Of a stretch of 64,000 nucleotides of DNA, positions 26,337 to 35,468 are shown one piece after another. The DNA lies in assembly GCF_036231945.1 (NCBI RefSeq), contig NZ_CP109599.1, positions 7,777,501-7,841,500 of the forward strand, read 5' to 3'. Each line of letters opens with the position of its first letter. Position 1 is the first letter of the stretch. The translations under genes were made by a program, and so were the position numbers. Under the pieces are notes generated by a model. The model searched no databases. It was not told where the DNA came from and saw only the letters and a list, made by a program, of their open reading frames with translations. The DNA comes from Streptomyces sp. NBC_01429. GTDB taxonomy: Bacteria > Actinomycetota > Actinomycetes > Streptomycetales > Streptomycetaceae.

Positions 26337-27176
26337 TCAGCCGAGTTGCACAGGAACCACGACCATCTCCGCGATGTTCACATGAGCCGGTGCCGAGACG
26401 GTGAAGGCGACGGACTCGGCGATGTCCTCGGCGGACAGAGGGCGCGTGCCGGTACGCATCTGTGCCAGGGCGGTACGCATGTCGTCGTCGAGCATGTCGT
26501 CCCCCAACTCGGTTACCGTCACGCCGGGTTCGATGTTGTGCACCCGTACGTTGCGCGGTCCCAGCTCGACGCGCAGGTTGCGGGTCAGATGGGCGACCGC
26601 GGCCTTGGTGGCGCAGTAGACGGACCAGTTGGGGTAGAGGCTGTGACCGCCGATGGAGCCGATGTGCACGAGGTCGGCCGGGCCGTCCTCCGCCGCGGAG
26701 AGCAGATCGTCGGCGAAGGCGCGGCCGGTGAGCAGCAGCCCGCGCAGATTCACGTCGAGCATGCGGTCCCACTCCGCGGTGTCGGCGGTTTCGAACGGCG
26801 CGCCCAGCATCGATCCTGCGTTGGCCACGACGAGATCGACCCGGCCGAGGGCGGAGCGTACGGACTCCGCCGCGCGGGTGATGGCGTGCGGGTCCGCGAG
26901 GTCCACGGTCAGCGGCAGGATCTGGCCGGAGGCAGCCGGACGCAGCTCCTTCGCCAGCTCCGTGAGCCTGTCCTCGCGCCGGCCCATCAGGGCGACGTCG
27001 GCGCCACCGAGAGCCAGTCGGCGGGCGGTGGCGGCGCCGATGCCGCTCGTGGCCCCGGTCACCACGGCCACCCGCCCGGCGAGGAGGCGACCGGGTTCGG
27101 CGGCGGAAGCGGCACCTGTGGATACGGCCGATGCCGATGCGGAAGGGGAGGGGGAAGAGGCCGAAGAAAAGGTCAT
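26337..27176 (-). CDS. Short-chain dehydrogenase/reductase
   Basis: 279 residues from ATG 27176, chosen because AAGGTGAGG lies directly upstream; a longer frame to 27239 lacks a ribosome site. After a Ser/Ala-rich stretch of about 30 residues comes the classical SDR core: VTGATSGIGAATARRL (cofactor loop), VDLADP, ANAGS, and the catalytic S...YCATK (Tyr and Lys in SVYCATKAAVAHL). MGRREDRL after the second strand suggests NADP preference. Substrate unknown. It is divergent from the iron-box hydrolase and separated from it by 208 bases. Confidence 0.87.
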   Translation of the reverse strand: MTFSSASSPSPSASASAVSTGAASAAEPGRLLAGRVAVVTGATSGIGAATARRLALGGADVALMGRREDRLTELAKELRPAASGQILPLTVDLADPHAITRAAESVRSALGRVDLVVANAGSMLGAPFETADTAEWDRMLDVNLRGLLLTGRAFADDLLSAAEDGPADLVHIGSIGGHSLYPNWSVYCATKAAVAHLTRNLRVELGPRNVRVHNIEPGVTVTELGDDMLDDDMRTALAQMRTGTRPLSAEDIAESVAFTVSAPAHVNIAEMVVVPVQLG

Positions 27177-27333
27177 GTCCTCACCTTCGGGCGGTCCGGC
27201 TGCACCTTCCAGGCAGCGCTTCACCTGGGTGCCGTGCACCCAGGCACGGCACGACCACCCTCGGGGGCCGAAAGGGGCCTTGTCCCGCGCGAGAGCACGG
27301 AGGGGACGCCGCCCGACGGCAAGGCCAGGGGGT

Positions 27334-27352
27334 AAAGGTTAGGGTAACCTAA
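27334..27352. promoter_or_regulatory. Iron box (DmdR/IdeR-type operator)
   Basis: AAAGGTTAGGGTAACCTAA agrees at 16 of 19 positions with the actinobacterial iron-box consensus TTAGGTTAGGCTAACCTAA, and its core AGGTTA-GGG-TAACCT is a perfect palindrome. It ends 32 bases before ATG 27385, so iron-loaded DmdR/IdeR would block that promoter. The divergent SDR start is 158 bases away and may also be affected. Confidence 0.85.
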
Positions 27353-27384
27353 TAAGTCGGCGCGACAGGGGAGACGGGCGGCGT

Positions 27385-28287
27385 ATGTCCTCAACGACCA
27401 GCGGTACGCGGCATCTTCAGGGCAGCGTGGAGTGGGTGACCACCCGCGACGGACGGACCCTGCACGCCATGGTCCTGCCCGGCCCCGGCCCCGACACCGA
27501 CGAGGCGGAACTCGCGCCCCTCACCGTCGTCTTCGAGGCGGGCGCCGCCGCGACCCGCTCCTCCTGGGCGCTGGTGCAGCCCGCCGTCGGCCGGTGGGCG
27601 CGCGCCGTCGTCTACGACCGCGCCGGGCTCGGCCGCAGCCCCGCCGACCCAGCCTCCCGGACGCTGCGCCGCATGGCGGACGATCTGGAGGACCTGCTCG
27701 ACCACTTCGGCCCCGGCCCGTACATCCTGGTCGGGCACAGCGCGGGCGGCCCCCTCGTCCGCCTCGCCGCCGCCGGGCGTACGGAGCGCATTCGCGCCCT
27801 GGTCCTGGTCGACCCCACCGACGAGGGCACCGACCTGCTCTTCCGCCCGCTGTTCCGCCGCGCGGAGCGCGCCCTCATCGCAGTCAGCCTGCTGCTGGCC
27901 CGGCTCGGGCTGCTCCGCTTCCTCTTCGGATCGCTGGCCAAGGCTCTGCCGGAGGACGCGCGCCGCGACCTGCTGGCCGACGGGCTCGCCCCCGGCGTCA
28001 TCCGCACTCAGCGCGCCCAGTCCCGTACGTACCTGGACGACCTGGCCGCCTTCCGTACCGCCCCGCCCGACGTGACCGGCGTCCCGGTCACCGTCATCTC
28101 CGGCGCCCTCCCCGGCTCCGGTATCTCCCGCGCCGGCCGCGAGGCCATCAACAGGGCCCACGCCGCGTCGGCGGCCATGGCGGCCCGGGGTCGCCAGGTG
28201 ATCGCCGAACGCTCGGGCCACTACATCCCGGTCACCGAGCCGGAGCTGGTGGCCGAGGAGATCCGCGGGCTCCTGTCCGCGCCGTAG
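27385..28287 (+). CDS. Alpha/beta-hydrolase behind an iron box
   Basis: 300 residues with no signal peptide. VFEAGAAATRSSW near residue 51 is the oxyanion-hole strand, VYDRAGLGRSP is a typical strand-turn, and GHSAGG near residue 118 is the nucleophile elbow. GHYIPVTEPELV near the C-terminus supplies the catalytic His. It belongs to the broad hydrolase family that includes siderophore and enterobactin-type esterases, although it is not a close Fes-type sequence. The iron box immediately upstream suggests expression under iron limitation. A role in siderophore or heme-linked iron release is inference from that site only. Confidence 0.82.
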   Translation: MSSTTSGTRHLQGSVEWVTTRDGRTLHAMVLPGPGPDTDEAELAPLTVVFEAGAAATRSSWALVQPAVGRWARAVVYDRAGLGRSPADPASRTLRRMADDLEDLLDHFGPGPYILVGHSAGGPLVRLAAAGRTERIRALVLVDPTDEGTDLLFRPLFRRAERALIAVSLLLARLGLLRFLFGSLAKALPEDARRDLLADGLAPGVIRTQRAQSRTYLDDLAAFRTAPPDVTGVPVTVISGALPGSGISRAGREAINRAHAASAAMAARGRQVIAERSGHYIPVTEPELVAEEIRGLLSAP

Positions 28288-28567
28288 GTGCCGGGACGAT
28301 CGGGGGCCGGTGTCCCGAGACGGTCGAGAGGCTCCAAAGCGCGGATCACGGCAGACCCGATGTGGGTTCAAGGCGGTGTGGGACCGGAGTGCGGCATACC
28401 GGGCCCCAGGGACCAATCGCTCATAGCGGCAGGTCAGCACTTTGTGTCGGTCGGCCGAAGGGGCGCCCTGCTCTGCCCGCTCCGGCCGCTCCGCCCGTGT
28501 GCGTGTGCGACACCGGGCTACGGGGGTGTGGCACGCCGCGCCTCATCGCCCTGGCATGATCTGGGGC

Positions 28568-29287
28568 ATGTCTGAACGTGTGATCGCCGCGTGTGACGGG
28601 GCGTCGAAGGGAAATCCCGGGCCCGCCGGCTGGGCCTGGGTCATCGCCGACGCCGAGGGGGCCGAGGTCGCCCGGTGGGAGGGGGGTCCCCTGGGTACGG
28701 CGACCAACAATGTCGCCGAACTCACGGCTCTGGAGCGCCTGTTGACGGCCACGGACCCCGCTGTCGCGATGGAGGTCCGGATGGACTCGCAGTACGCGAT
28801 GAAGGCCGTCACGACCTGGCTGCCCGGCTGGAAGCGCAAGGGCTGGAAGACGGCCTCCGGCAAGCCCGTCGCCAACCAGGAACTGGTCGCGCGCATCGAC
28901 ACCCTGCTCACCGGCCGCTCGGTGGAGTTCCGCTACGTCCCCGCCCACCAGGTCGACGGCGACCGCTTCAACGACTTCGCCGACCGGGCGGCCAGCGATG
29001 CCGCGATCACCCAGCGGTCCGCCGGCAGCGACCTCGGCTCCCCGCAGCCGCCGCCCGCGCCCGACACCGTACGGTCCACGGTGAGCCGCGGCTCCTCCGG
29101 CGGGGCGGCGAAGGCGGGCGCGCCGTCGAGGCGGCGCGCCCCGGGGAGCGCGAAGCGGACCCTCAACGCCAAGTTCCCGGGCCGGTGCCGCTGCGGACGC
29201 TCCTACGCCGCCGGCGAGTCCATCGCCAAGAACCCCGACGGCTGGGGCCACCCGGCGTGTGCCGCCGCCGAGCCCGCCGAGGCGTGA
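28568..29287 (+). CDS. rnhA: Ribonuclease HI with C-terminal zinc-ribbon-like tail
   Basis: 239 residues from ATG 28568. The catalytic carboxylates are visible: Asp10 (ACDGASKGNPGPAGW), Glu51 (NNVAELTALE), Asp73 (RMDSQYAMK) and Asp136 (RFNDFADRA), with His127 in the mobile loop (PAHQVDGD). It cleaves RNA in RNA-DNA hybrids. After the 145-residue core come a basic linker and a C-terminal segment CRCGRSYAAGESIAKNPDGWGHPAC whose spaced cysteines suggest metal or nucleic-acid binding. The 280 bases upstream show no other gene. A strong hairpin terminator follows. Confidence 0.92.
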   Translation: MSERVIAACDGASKGNPGPAGWAWVIADAEGAEVARWEGGPLGTATNNVAELTALERLLTATDPAVAMEVRMDSQYAMKAVTTWLPGWKRKGWKTASGKPVANQELVARIDTLLTGRSVEFRYVPAHQVDGDRFNDFADRAASDAAITQRSAGSDLGSPQPPPAPDTVRSTVSRGSSGGAAKAGAPSRRRAPGSAKRTLNAKFPGRCRCGRSYAAGESIAKNPDGWGHPACAAAEPAEA

Positions 29288-29333
29288 CGTCGTCCGTTCC
29301 GCCCCTCCGGTGCCACGGACGGTCCGCCTCCCT

Positions 29334-29384
29334 CCGGCGCGCCGCGGAAGGTCCGGCCCCTCGGACCTTCCGGCGGCGCGCCGG
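29334..29384. terminator. Long bidirectional hairpin terminator
   Basis: Arms 29334-29355 and 29362-29384 pair over 22 bp with a single bulged base and a 6-base loop. It lies between the convergent stops of rnhA and the Rieske oxygenase gene and can stop transcription from both sides. Confidence 0.85.
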
Positions 29385-29427
29385 GCCGGGGTGAGATCAC
29401 CCGGTGTACTGTCCCCAACAGGGTCCG

Positions 29428-30576
29428 TCAGCCCGGACCGCCCGCCAGCAGCCCGGTCACCCAGCGGTGGAACGCCCCGATGTGGTGTTCCGAGGGCACG
29501 AGAACGCCCCCCTCGCGGTAGGCGCGCGAGGCCATCCCCGGCTGGGTGCGCTCACACGCCTCGAAGTCCTGGGTGTTGACGCGGTGGAACAGCTCCACGG
29601 ACCTGGTCAGATCCGCGCCCCCGGCGACCGCCTCGGGCGCGTACAGCCAGTCGCACTCCACGGCCGTACGGTCGTGGGCGAGCGGGAACATCCGGTGCAC
29701 GATCACATGGTCCGGCACCAGATTGACGAAGACCGCCGGTTTCACGGTGATCGCGTAGTACCGCCGGTCCTGCTCCTCCGCGATCCCGGGGAGCCGCCCG
29801 GGGCCGGGGCTGCCGTCCACCGTGAAGCCCCGCGCCCCGGGGGCGAACTCGGCGCCGTGGCCCACGTAGTACTGGGCCGCGTATCCCTGGGCGAACTCCG
29901 GCAGTATCTCGGTCAGTTCGGGGTGGATGGTCGCGCAGTGGTAACACTCCATGAAGTTCTCGACGATCAGCTTCCAGTTGGCCCGGACGTCGTAGCTGAT
30001 GCGCCGCCCGAGCGCCAGCTCCTCGGTGCGGTACCGCGCGATCGACGCCGCGTCGCCGAGCCGCTCCACCGCCGCGCCCATCACCGTCTCCTCGAAGGAC
30101 GGCGGCTCGTCCGCCAGGCACAGCCAGAGGTAGCCGAGCCACTCGCGCAGCCGCACCGCCGTCAGCCCGTACGCGGTCCCGTCGACGTCCGGCATCCGCA
30201 CCAGGTTGGGCGCGGCGATCAGTCTGCCGTCCAGGTCGTACGTCCAGGCGTGGTACGCGCATTGCAGGTTGCGGCGTACCTCGCCCGACTCCTCGGTGCA
30301 CAGCCTGGCGCCCCGGTGACGGCAGACGTTGAGGAAGGCGCGTGGTTCGCCCGCCCTGTTCCGGGTGACGAGCACCGACTCGCGGCCGATGCGTACGGTA
30401 CGGAACGCGCCGGGCCGGCTCAGGTCGGAGGCGCGTACCGCGCAGAACCAGAGCGACTCGAAGATCTTCTCCTGCTCCTGCCGGAAGACCGCCGGATCGG
30501 TGTAGAAGTGGCCGGGGAGCGTCCGGATCAGGCTCGGGGCCGTGCCGTTCCCCACGGACGCCGGTGTGGTCGTCAT
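29428..30576 (-). CDS. Rieske non-heme iron oxygenase, glycine-betaine monooxygenase type
   Basis: 382 residues. The Rieske cluster is bound by VCRHRG and CAYHAW (C-x-H...C-x2-H, near residues 84-106). The mononuclear iron site is ENFMECYHCATIHPEL (two His near 205 and 210) plus an Asp in the NTQDFE segment. The arrangement matches the betaine/choline/stachydrine branch of Rieske oxygenases (GbcA-like). It would remove one methyl group of glycine betaine as formaldehyde, giving dimethylglycine. It is the last gene of a three-gene operon, 14 bases after the sarcosine oxidase gene. Its ferredoxin is probably the small Rieske protein at 35469. Stachydrine or carnitine are alternative substrates. 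Confidence 0.87.
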   Translation of the reverse strand: MTTTPASVGNGTAPSLIRTLPGHFYTDPAVFRQEQEKIFESLWFCAVRASDLSRPGAFRTVRIGRESVLVTRNRAGEPRAFLNVCRHRGARLCTEESGEVRRNLQCAYHAWTYDLDGRLIAAPNLVRMPDVDGTAYGLTAVRLREWLGYLWLCLADEPPSFEETVMGAAVERLGDAASIARYRTEELALGRRISYDVRANWKLIVENFMECYHCATIHPELTEILPEFAQGYAAQYYVGHGAEFAPGARGFTVDGSPGPGRLPGIAEEQDRRYYAITVKPAVFVNLVPDHVIVHRMFPLAHDRTAVECDWLYAPEAVAGGADLTRSVELFHRVNTQDFEACERTQPGMASRAYREGGVLVPSEHHIGAFHRWVTGLLAGGPG

Positions 30577-30590
30577 GGCGGTTCCGCCTC

Positions 30591-31751
30591 TCAGGCTGCC
30601 GCGGCGGAGAACCGGCGCGGATCGAACAGTTCGATGGGGTGCCGGGTGGAGCCGGTGAGCGCGAGATCGGCGGTGATCTCTCCCACCACCGGGACGAACT
30701 TGAAGCCGTGCCCGGAGAACCCGCAGGCCACCACCACGGACTCCGGGTGGGCCGGATGCCGGGTGATGACGAAGTGCTCGTCGGGGGTGTTGGAGTACAT
30801 GCACGTCGCGGCGTGCAGGAACGCGCCGGGCAGCGACGGGATGTGCCGCCGGACGTGCGCGGCCATCGCCCCGGTCTCCGCCCGGGACACCGTCCGGTCG
30901 ATCGTCTCCGGCGTGCACACCGTGCCCTTGCGGAAGAAGGCGACCTTGGCGCCGCCGCCCGGTCCGTCGATGGCGGGGAAGCCGTACACCTGCACGCCGT
31001 CGGCGTCCTCCCAGATGTAGATCGGGTGACGCTCGGGGAGGAACGGCGCCGTGCCGCCCTCCGGCCGGAACCAGTACATGACCTGCCGTTCGATGGTGAA
31101 CGGCACCCCCAGGTCGGTGAGCAGCCCGGGTGCCCACGCCCCCGGGCAGATCACCAACTGCCCGGCGGTGTACGAGCCCGCGGCGGTCCTGACCCGGACG
31201 CCCGCGCCGCCCGGCAGCTCCGTCCAGCCGGTCACCGGCTCGTGGAACCGCAGTTCGGCCCCCGCCCGCGCCGCCAGCTCGACATGCGCGGTGACCGTGG
31301 TCTCCGGGCGGACCAGCCCCGCGCGTGCCTCGAACAGGGCGACCTCGTCGTCCTCCGGCGTCAGCGTGGGGAAGCGCCGTCTGATCTCCCCGGCGTCGAG
31401 CATCTCGTGCGGCAGGTCCCAGCGCAGCGCCGAGCGCAGCGAGCCCGACACCGTCAGGCTCTCCGGGCGCCCCACCATCACACCGCCGCACAGCGTCGCC
31501 ACCTCGCGGCCGGTGTCCCGCTCCAGCCGCTCGTACAGCTCGTAACTGCGCAGCAGCAGAGGTACGTAGGCCGGGTCCTCGAAGTAGGACTGCCGGGTGA
31601 TCCGGGAACCGCCGTGGCTGGAACCACGCCCGTGCGCCGGGCCGAACCGCTCCAGACCCAGCACCCGGGCGCCGCGCGCCGCCAGATGGTAGGCGGCGGC
31701 CGAGCCCATGCCGCCCAGTCCGAGAACGATCACGTCGTACGTCGGTGCCAT
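30591..31751 (-). CDS. Monomeric sarcosine oxidase / N-methyl amino-acid oxidase
   Basis: 386 residues. VIVLGLGGMGSAAAYHLAARG at the N-terminus binds FAD, and SSHGGSRITRQSYFED is typical of the MSOX family. Cys317 in TCMYSNTPDEHFV corresponds to the cysteine that carries covalent FAD in Bacillus MSOX (Cys315 there). GFSGHGFKFVPVVGE near the end closes the flavin site. It oxidises sarcosine to glycine, formaldehyde and hydrogen peroxide. It sits between the dimethylglycine dehydrogenase-like gene (25 bases upstream) and the Rieske oxygenase gene. N-methyltryptophan oxidase activity is an alternative by sequence. Confidence 0.9.
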   Translation of the reverse strand: MAPTYDVIVLGLGGMGSAAAYHLAARGARVLGLERFGPAHGRGSSHGGSRITRQSYFEDPAYVPLLLRSYELYERLERDTGREVATLCGGVMVGRPESLTVSGSLRSALRWDLPHEMLDAGEIRRRFPTLTPEDDEVALFEARAGLVRPETTVTAHVELAARAGAELRFHEPVTGWTELPGGAGVRVRTAAGSYTAGQLVICPGAWAPGLLTDLGVPFTIERQVMYWFRPEGGTAPFLPERHPIYIWEDADGVQVYGFPAIDGPGGGAKVAFFRKGTVCTPETIDRTVSRAETGAMAAHVRRHIPSLPGAFLHAATCMYSNTPDEHFVITRHPAHPESVVVACGFSGHGFKFVPVVGEITADLALTGSTRHPIELFDPRRFSAAAA

Positions 31752-31776
31752 GTGCCCCTCCGGAAGATCGGTGGTG

Positions 31777-34314
31777 TCAGCGGCGGATACGGGCCATCTC
31801 CGGGTCGAACAGCGGCTCGCGCGCGACGGTCGCCGGAACCTTCTCCCCGAAGTACTCGACGGACACGGCCGTCCCCGGTACGGAGTCGGCGGCCGGCAGC
31901 CAGGCGTAGGCGACGGTCCGGCCGATCGAGTAGCCGTAGCCGGCGCTGGTGACGTAGCCGACGGGCGCCCCGTCCACGTACACCGGCTCCTTCCCGAGCA
32001 CCACCGCCGCCGGGTCGTCCAGGGTCAGACACGTCAGCCGGCGGGTGACGGTCTCCTCCGACAGCCCGGCGAGCGCGGCGCGGCCGGTGAACTCGCCCTT
32101 GTCCGGGCGGACCGCGAAGCCGAGACCCGCCTCGTACGGGTTGTGCTCGCTCGTCATGTCCTGTCCCCAGGCGCGGTAGCCCTTCTCCAGCCGGAGGCTG
32201 TCGAAGGCGCCGCGTCCGGCGGCGATCACACCGAGCCCCCGGCCCGCCGCCCACAGGGTGTCCCACAGCCGCAGCCCGAGATCGGCGCTCGTGTACAGCT
32301 CCCAGCCCAGCTCACCGACGTAGCTCAGCCGCATCGCGGTCACCGGCACATGGCCGATGTACGTCTCGCGGCACCGGAAGTAGCCGAAGCCCTTGTGGGA
32401 GAAGTCGTCGCCGGTCAGCGGCTGCACCAGCTCGCGGGCGAGCGGCCCCCAGACACCGACGCAGCAGGTGCCCGACGTGATGTCCCGGACCCGCACGTCC
32501 GCCGGGGCGTGTCGCAGCAGCCAGTCCAGGTCCCGGGCGCTGTTGGCACCGACCTGGAACCGCCGCTCGCCGAGCCGCGCGACGGTCAGATCGCTGCGGA
32601 TCCCGCCCGCCTCGTCCAGCAGCAGGGTGTACGTGACGGCCCCGGGCCTCTTCGCCAGCTGGTTGGTGGTCATCCGCTGGAGGAACGCGAGCGCTCCGGG
32701 GCCCGTGACCTCCAGTCGCCGCAGCGGCGTCATGTCGTACAGCGCGACCCGCTCGCGGGTGGCCCGCGCCTCGGCCGCCACGACCGGCGACCAGAACCGG
32801 GCCGACCAGGCGTCACGCGGCGGGAGTTCGAGCGATCCGGCGAGCGGGGCGTTCGCCTCGTACCACTGCGGACGCTCCCACCCCGCGCTCTCCAGAAGGA
32901 CCGCGCCCAGCTCCCGCTGCCGTCCGTGGAAGGGCGGGACGCGCAGCGACCGGGCCAACTCGGCGGGCTGGAGCGGGTGGACGATGTCGTACACCTCGTC
33001 GAACTGCCGCGCGCCGCGCTCCGCGACGTACGCGGGCGAGAGCTGGACGTCCTCGAAGCGCCGCAGATCGCACGCGTGGACGTCGACCGAGGGCCGGCCG
33101 TCGGTCAGCCACTGCGCGACGGCCTTCGCGACCCCGGCCGAGTGAGTGATCCACACGGCCTCGGCCAGCCAGAACCCGCGCAGTTCACGCGATTCGCCGA
33201 GGACCGGCATCCCGTCGGCGGTGAAGGAGAAGACCCCGTTGAAGCCCTCCTCGACGCTGCTGCCGGCGAGGGCCGGCAGCAGCCGTCCCGACTCCTCCCA
33301 GGCCCGGGTGAAGTCGCCCGGTGTGAAGGGCAGCGAGGACGGCATCACCGCGGCCGCGTCGTACGCGGGCAGGGTGAACGGGTCGACGGGCAGCGGCCGG
33401 TGGTCGTACGAGCCGATGCCGATCCGGTCGTCGTGCTCGCGGAAGTACAGATCGGCGTCCTGGAACCGCAGGATCGGCCGTCCGCTCCGCGCGTGTTCCC
33501 CGTCGGGCGCACCGCGTCCGGGCAGCGGCGCGCTCTTCGCGTACTGGTGGGCCAGCGGAAGCAACGGCACGGGCACACCGGCCAGTTGCCCGATCACCGG
33601 CCCCCAGAGACCGGCCGCCGAGATCACGATGTCGGCGGGGAAGGTCCCCCGGTCGGTCACCACACCGGTGACCCGGCCGTCCGCCCGGTCGATGCCGGTG
33701 ACCGTGTGCCGCTCCAGGAAGCGCGCGCCGCGTTCCTCCGCCTGGCGGATCAGCGCGCGACAGGCGGGTACGGCGCGCACCAGGCCGTCGTCCGGGGTGT
33801 GGAAGCCACCGAGGAGCCGGTCGGGATCGAGCAGCGGCCACAGCTCGGCACACCGGCGCGGAGTGATCAGCTCGCCCGCCACGCCCCAGGAGGCGGCCCA
33901 GCCGGCCTTCCGGTGCAGATCGGCCCAGCGCTCGGCAGTGGTGGCGATCTCCAGACCGCCCACCGGGTCGAAGCAGGGCAGACCGTCCTCGACGAGCCGG
34001 TGGAACCGTTCCGCCGTGTACGCGGCGAACCCGGTCATCGTCCTGGACGGATTGGTCCGGAAGAGCAGGCCGGGGGCGTGCGAGGTGGAACCGCCGGGGG
34101 CGGGCAGCGGTCCCTGGTCGAGGACGGTCACCTCGGACCAGCCACGGGCGGTGAGTTCCTCGGCGAGGCAGCAGCCGACGATGCCGGCTCCGATGACGAC
34201 GACGCGCGCCGCGGTGCCGGGCGGGCTCGCCGTGGTGGCGGACGTACCCGTGGCGGTGGACGTGCACGCGGCGGTGGCGGACGTACCCGCGGCGGTGGTG
34301 GACGTGCTGGACAT
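31777..34314 (-). CDS. Dimethylglycine/sarcosine dehydrogenase-like flavoprotein with GcvT domain
   Basis: 845 residues; ATG 34314 has GAGGAGGGG directly upstream. The first 33 residues are low-complexity Ser/Thr/Ala, encoded by repeats of a roughly 12-base unit. The FAD-binding DAO domain follows (ARVVVIGAGIVGCCLAEELTARG). His79 in SHAPGLLFR fits the position of covalent FAD attachment in mammalian dimethylglycine dehydrogenase. The C-terminal half (from about residue 430) is a GcvT/aminomethyltransferase fold with GELGWELYTSADLG and DKGEFTGRAAL, which would bind tetrahydrofolate and capture the methyl carbon. It is the first gene of the operon. Likely reaction: dimethylglycine to sarcosine with methylene-THF. 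Confidence 0.88.
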   Translation of the reverse strand: MSSTSTTAAGTSATAACTSTATGTSATTASPPGTAARVVVIGAGIVGCCLAEELTARGWSEVTVLDQGPLPAPGGSTSHAPGLLFRTNPSRTMTGFAAYTAERFHRLVEDGLPCFDPVGGLEIATTAERWADLHRKAGWAASWGVAGELITPRRCAELWPLLDPDRLLGGFHTPDDGLVRAVPACRALIRQAEERGARFLERHTVTGIDRADGRVTGVVTDRGTFPADIVISAAGLWGPVIGQLAGVPVPLLPLAHQYAKSAPLPGRGAPDGEHARSGRPILRFQDADLYFREHDDRIGIGSYDHRPLPVDPFTLPAYDAAAVMPSSLPFTPGDFTRAWEESGRLLPALAGSSVEEGFNGVFSFTADGMPVLGESRELRGFWLAEAVWITHSAGVAKAVAQWLTDGRPSVDVHACDLRRFEDVQLSPAYVAERGARQFDEVYDIVHPLQPAELARSLRVPPFHGRQRELGAVLLESAGWERPQWYEANAPLAGSLELPPRDAWSARFWSPVVAAEARATRERVALYDMTPLRRLEVTGPGALAFLQRMTTNQLAKRPGAVTYTLLLDEAGGIRSDLTVARLGERRFQVGANSARDLDWLLRHAPADVRVRDITSGTCCVGVWGPLARELVQPLTGDDFSHKGFGYFRCRETYIGHVPVTAMRLSYVGELGWELYTSADLGLRLWDTLWAAGRGLGVIAAGRGAFDSLRLEKGYRAWGQDMTSEHNPYEAGLGFAVRPDKGEFTGRAALAGLSEETVTRRLTCLTLDDPAAVVLGKEPVYVDGAPVGYVTSAGYGYSIGRTVAYAWLPAADSVPGTAVSVEYFGEKVPATVAREPLFDPEMARIRR

Positions 34315-34527
34315 ACCCCTCCTCGGATCATTGCGGTCGGGGGTGTGCTGTTGCGCGGTGCGGTACGTGTTGCGCTCTGAGAGGCATCCTGAGAACGGCG
34401 GGGGCGGGTGTCAAGGGCGCACCGTCACGTACGGGTAAAGGCCGGATCCGATCCGTCCCACGTCTCCGTCGCCGCGTTCGGCCGCGTCCCGCTCCCGCCG
34501 CCGTCCGTCCCGCGCCAGGCCCGGGTG

Positions 34528-35325
34528 TCAGCCGCCGTGCCCCATGCGCCGGGACAGCTCCTGGGCCGCCTCCACCACCTTGCGCGCCGCCCCGGACAGC
34601 GATTCCTCGGTCATCCGGTACGCCGGACCGGACACCCCGATCGCTCCGACGACCGAGCCGTCGAACCTCCTGACCTCGGCCCCGACGGCGTTCAGCCCGC
34701 TCTCCAGCTCCTCCACGGTACGGGCGTGCCCCTGCTCCGCCACGGTCGCCAACTCGGCCCGCAGAGCGGTCCGGCCGGTGATCGTCCGCTCGGTGAAACG
34801 CTCCGGCCCGCGCGCCAGGATCTCCTCGCGCCGCCCCTCGGGGAGGTTGGCCAGAAGTACCTTCCCGGTGGCCGTCGCGTGCAGCGCGAACCGCCGTCCC
34901 AGCCAGTTGTGCGCGGTGACGGCGGCGGATCCGCGCGCCTGCATGATGTTGACGGCCGCGTCCTTGTCCAGAATCGCGATGTTCGCCGTCTCCCCGGTGT
35001 CCTCGGCCAGCGCCCGCAGCACGGCGACGCCCTCCTGCGAGATGTCCAGCCGCAGCGCGGCGGCGCCGGCCAGCCGCAGTACCCCGGCGGCCAGGTAGTA
35101 CTTCCCCCGGTCCTTCTCCTGGCCGACGAGACCACGGCTCTCCAACACCCCGAGCAGCCGGAACGCGGTGGATCTGTGCACACCCAACTCGTCGGCTATG
35201 GCGGTGACTCCGGCCTCGCCCCGCGCGGCGAGGATCTCCAGTACGCTCACCGCCCGGTCGACGGACTGAACGGATCCGGCCGTGCTCCGCTTCGCCTCGT
35301 TCGTCTCTTCAGTTGTGTTCACCAT
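34528..35325 (-). CDS. IclR-family regulator of the betaine-demethylation genes
   Basis: 265 residues. The winged helix is at residues 20-75 (SVDRAVSVLEILAARGEAGVTAIADELGVHRSTAFRLLGVLESRGLV), and the C-terminal effector domain contains GRRFALHATATGKVLLANLP and GAIGVSGPAYRM, standard IclR signatures. It lies upstream of the catabolic operon, 213 bases from it on the same strand, and is divergent from the ferredoxin gene. It probably senses a betaine-pathway intermediate. Confidence 0.9.
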   Translation of the reverse strand: MVNTTEETNEAKRSTAGSVQSVDRAVSVLEILAARGEAGVTAIADELGVHRSTAFRLLGVLESRGLVGQEKDRGKYYLAAGVLRLAGAAALRLDISQEGVAVLRALAEDTGETANIAILDKDAAVNIMQARGSAAVTAHNWLGRRFALHATATGKVLLANLPEGRREEILARGPERFTERTITGRTALRAELATVAEQGHARTVEELESGLNAVGAEVRRFDGSVVGAIGVSGPAYRMTEESLSGAARKVVEAAQELSRRMGHGG

Positions 35326-35405
35326 GTTCCGGTCCCATCACCCGCGAATCGATCCGGCCGTCATCTCTGGAAGCCCTTGACGGCCGGGCGTCCGGCCAGG
35401 ATTCT

Positions 35406-35441
35406 GTTGCGCATCGCGCCCCGCGATGCATCATGTGCAAC
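35406..35441. promoter_or_regulatory. Candidate IclR operator
   Basis: GTTGCGCAT (35406-35414) and ATGTGCAAC (35433-35441) form an inverted repeat with one mismatch. Inside it is a perfect nested palindrome, GCATCGCG-CCC-CGCGATGC (35411-35429). It lies between the divergent IclR and ferredoxin starts, 27 bases before the GTG of the ferredoxin. Confidence 0.6.
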
Positions 35442-35468
35442 CGTATTTGGATCGTGTGAGGGGGGCCA

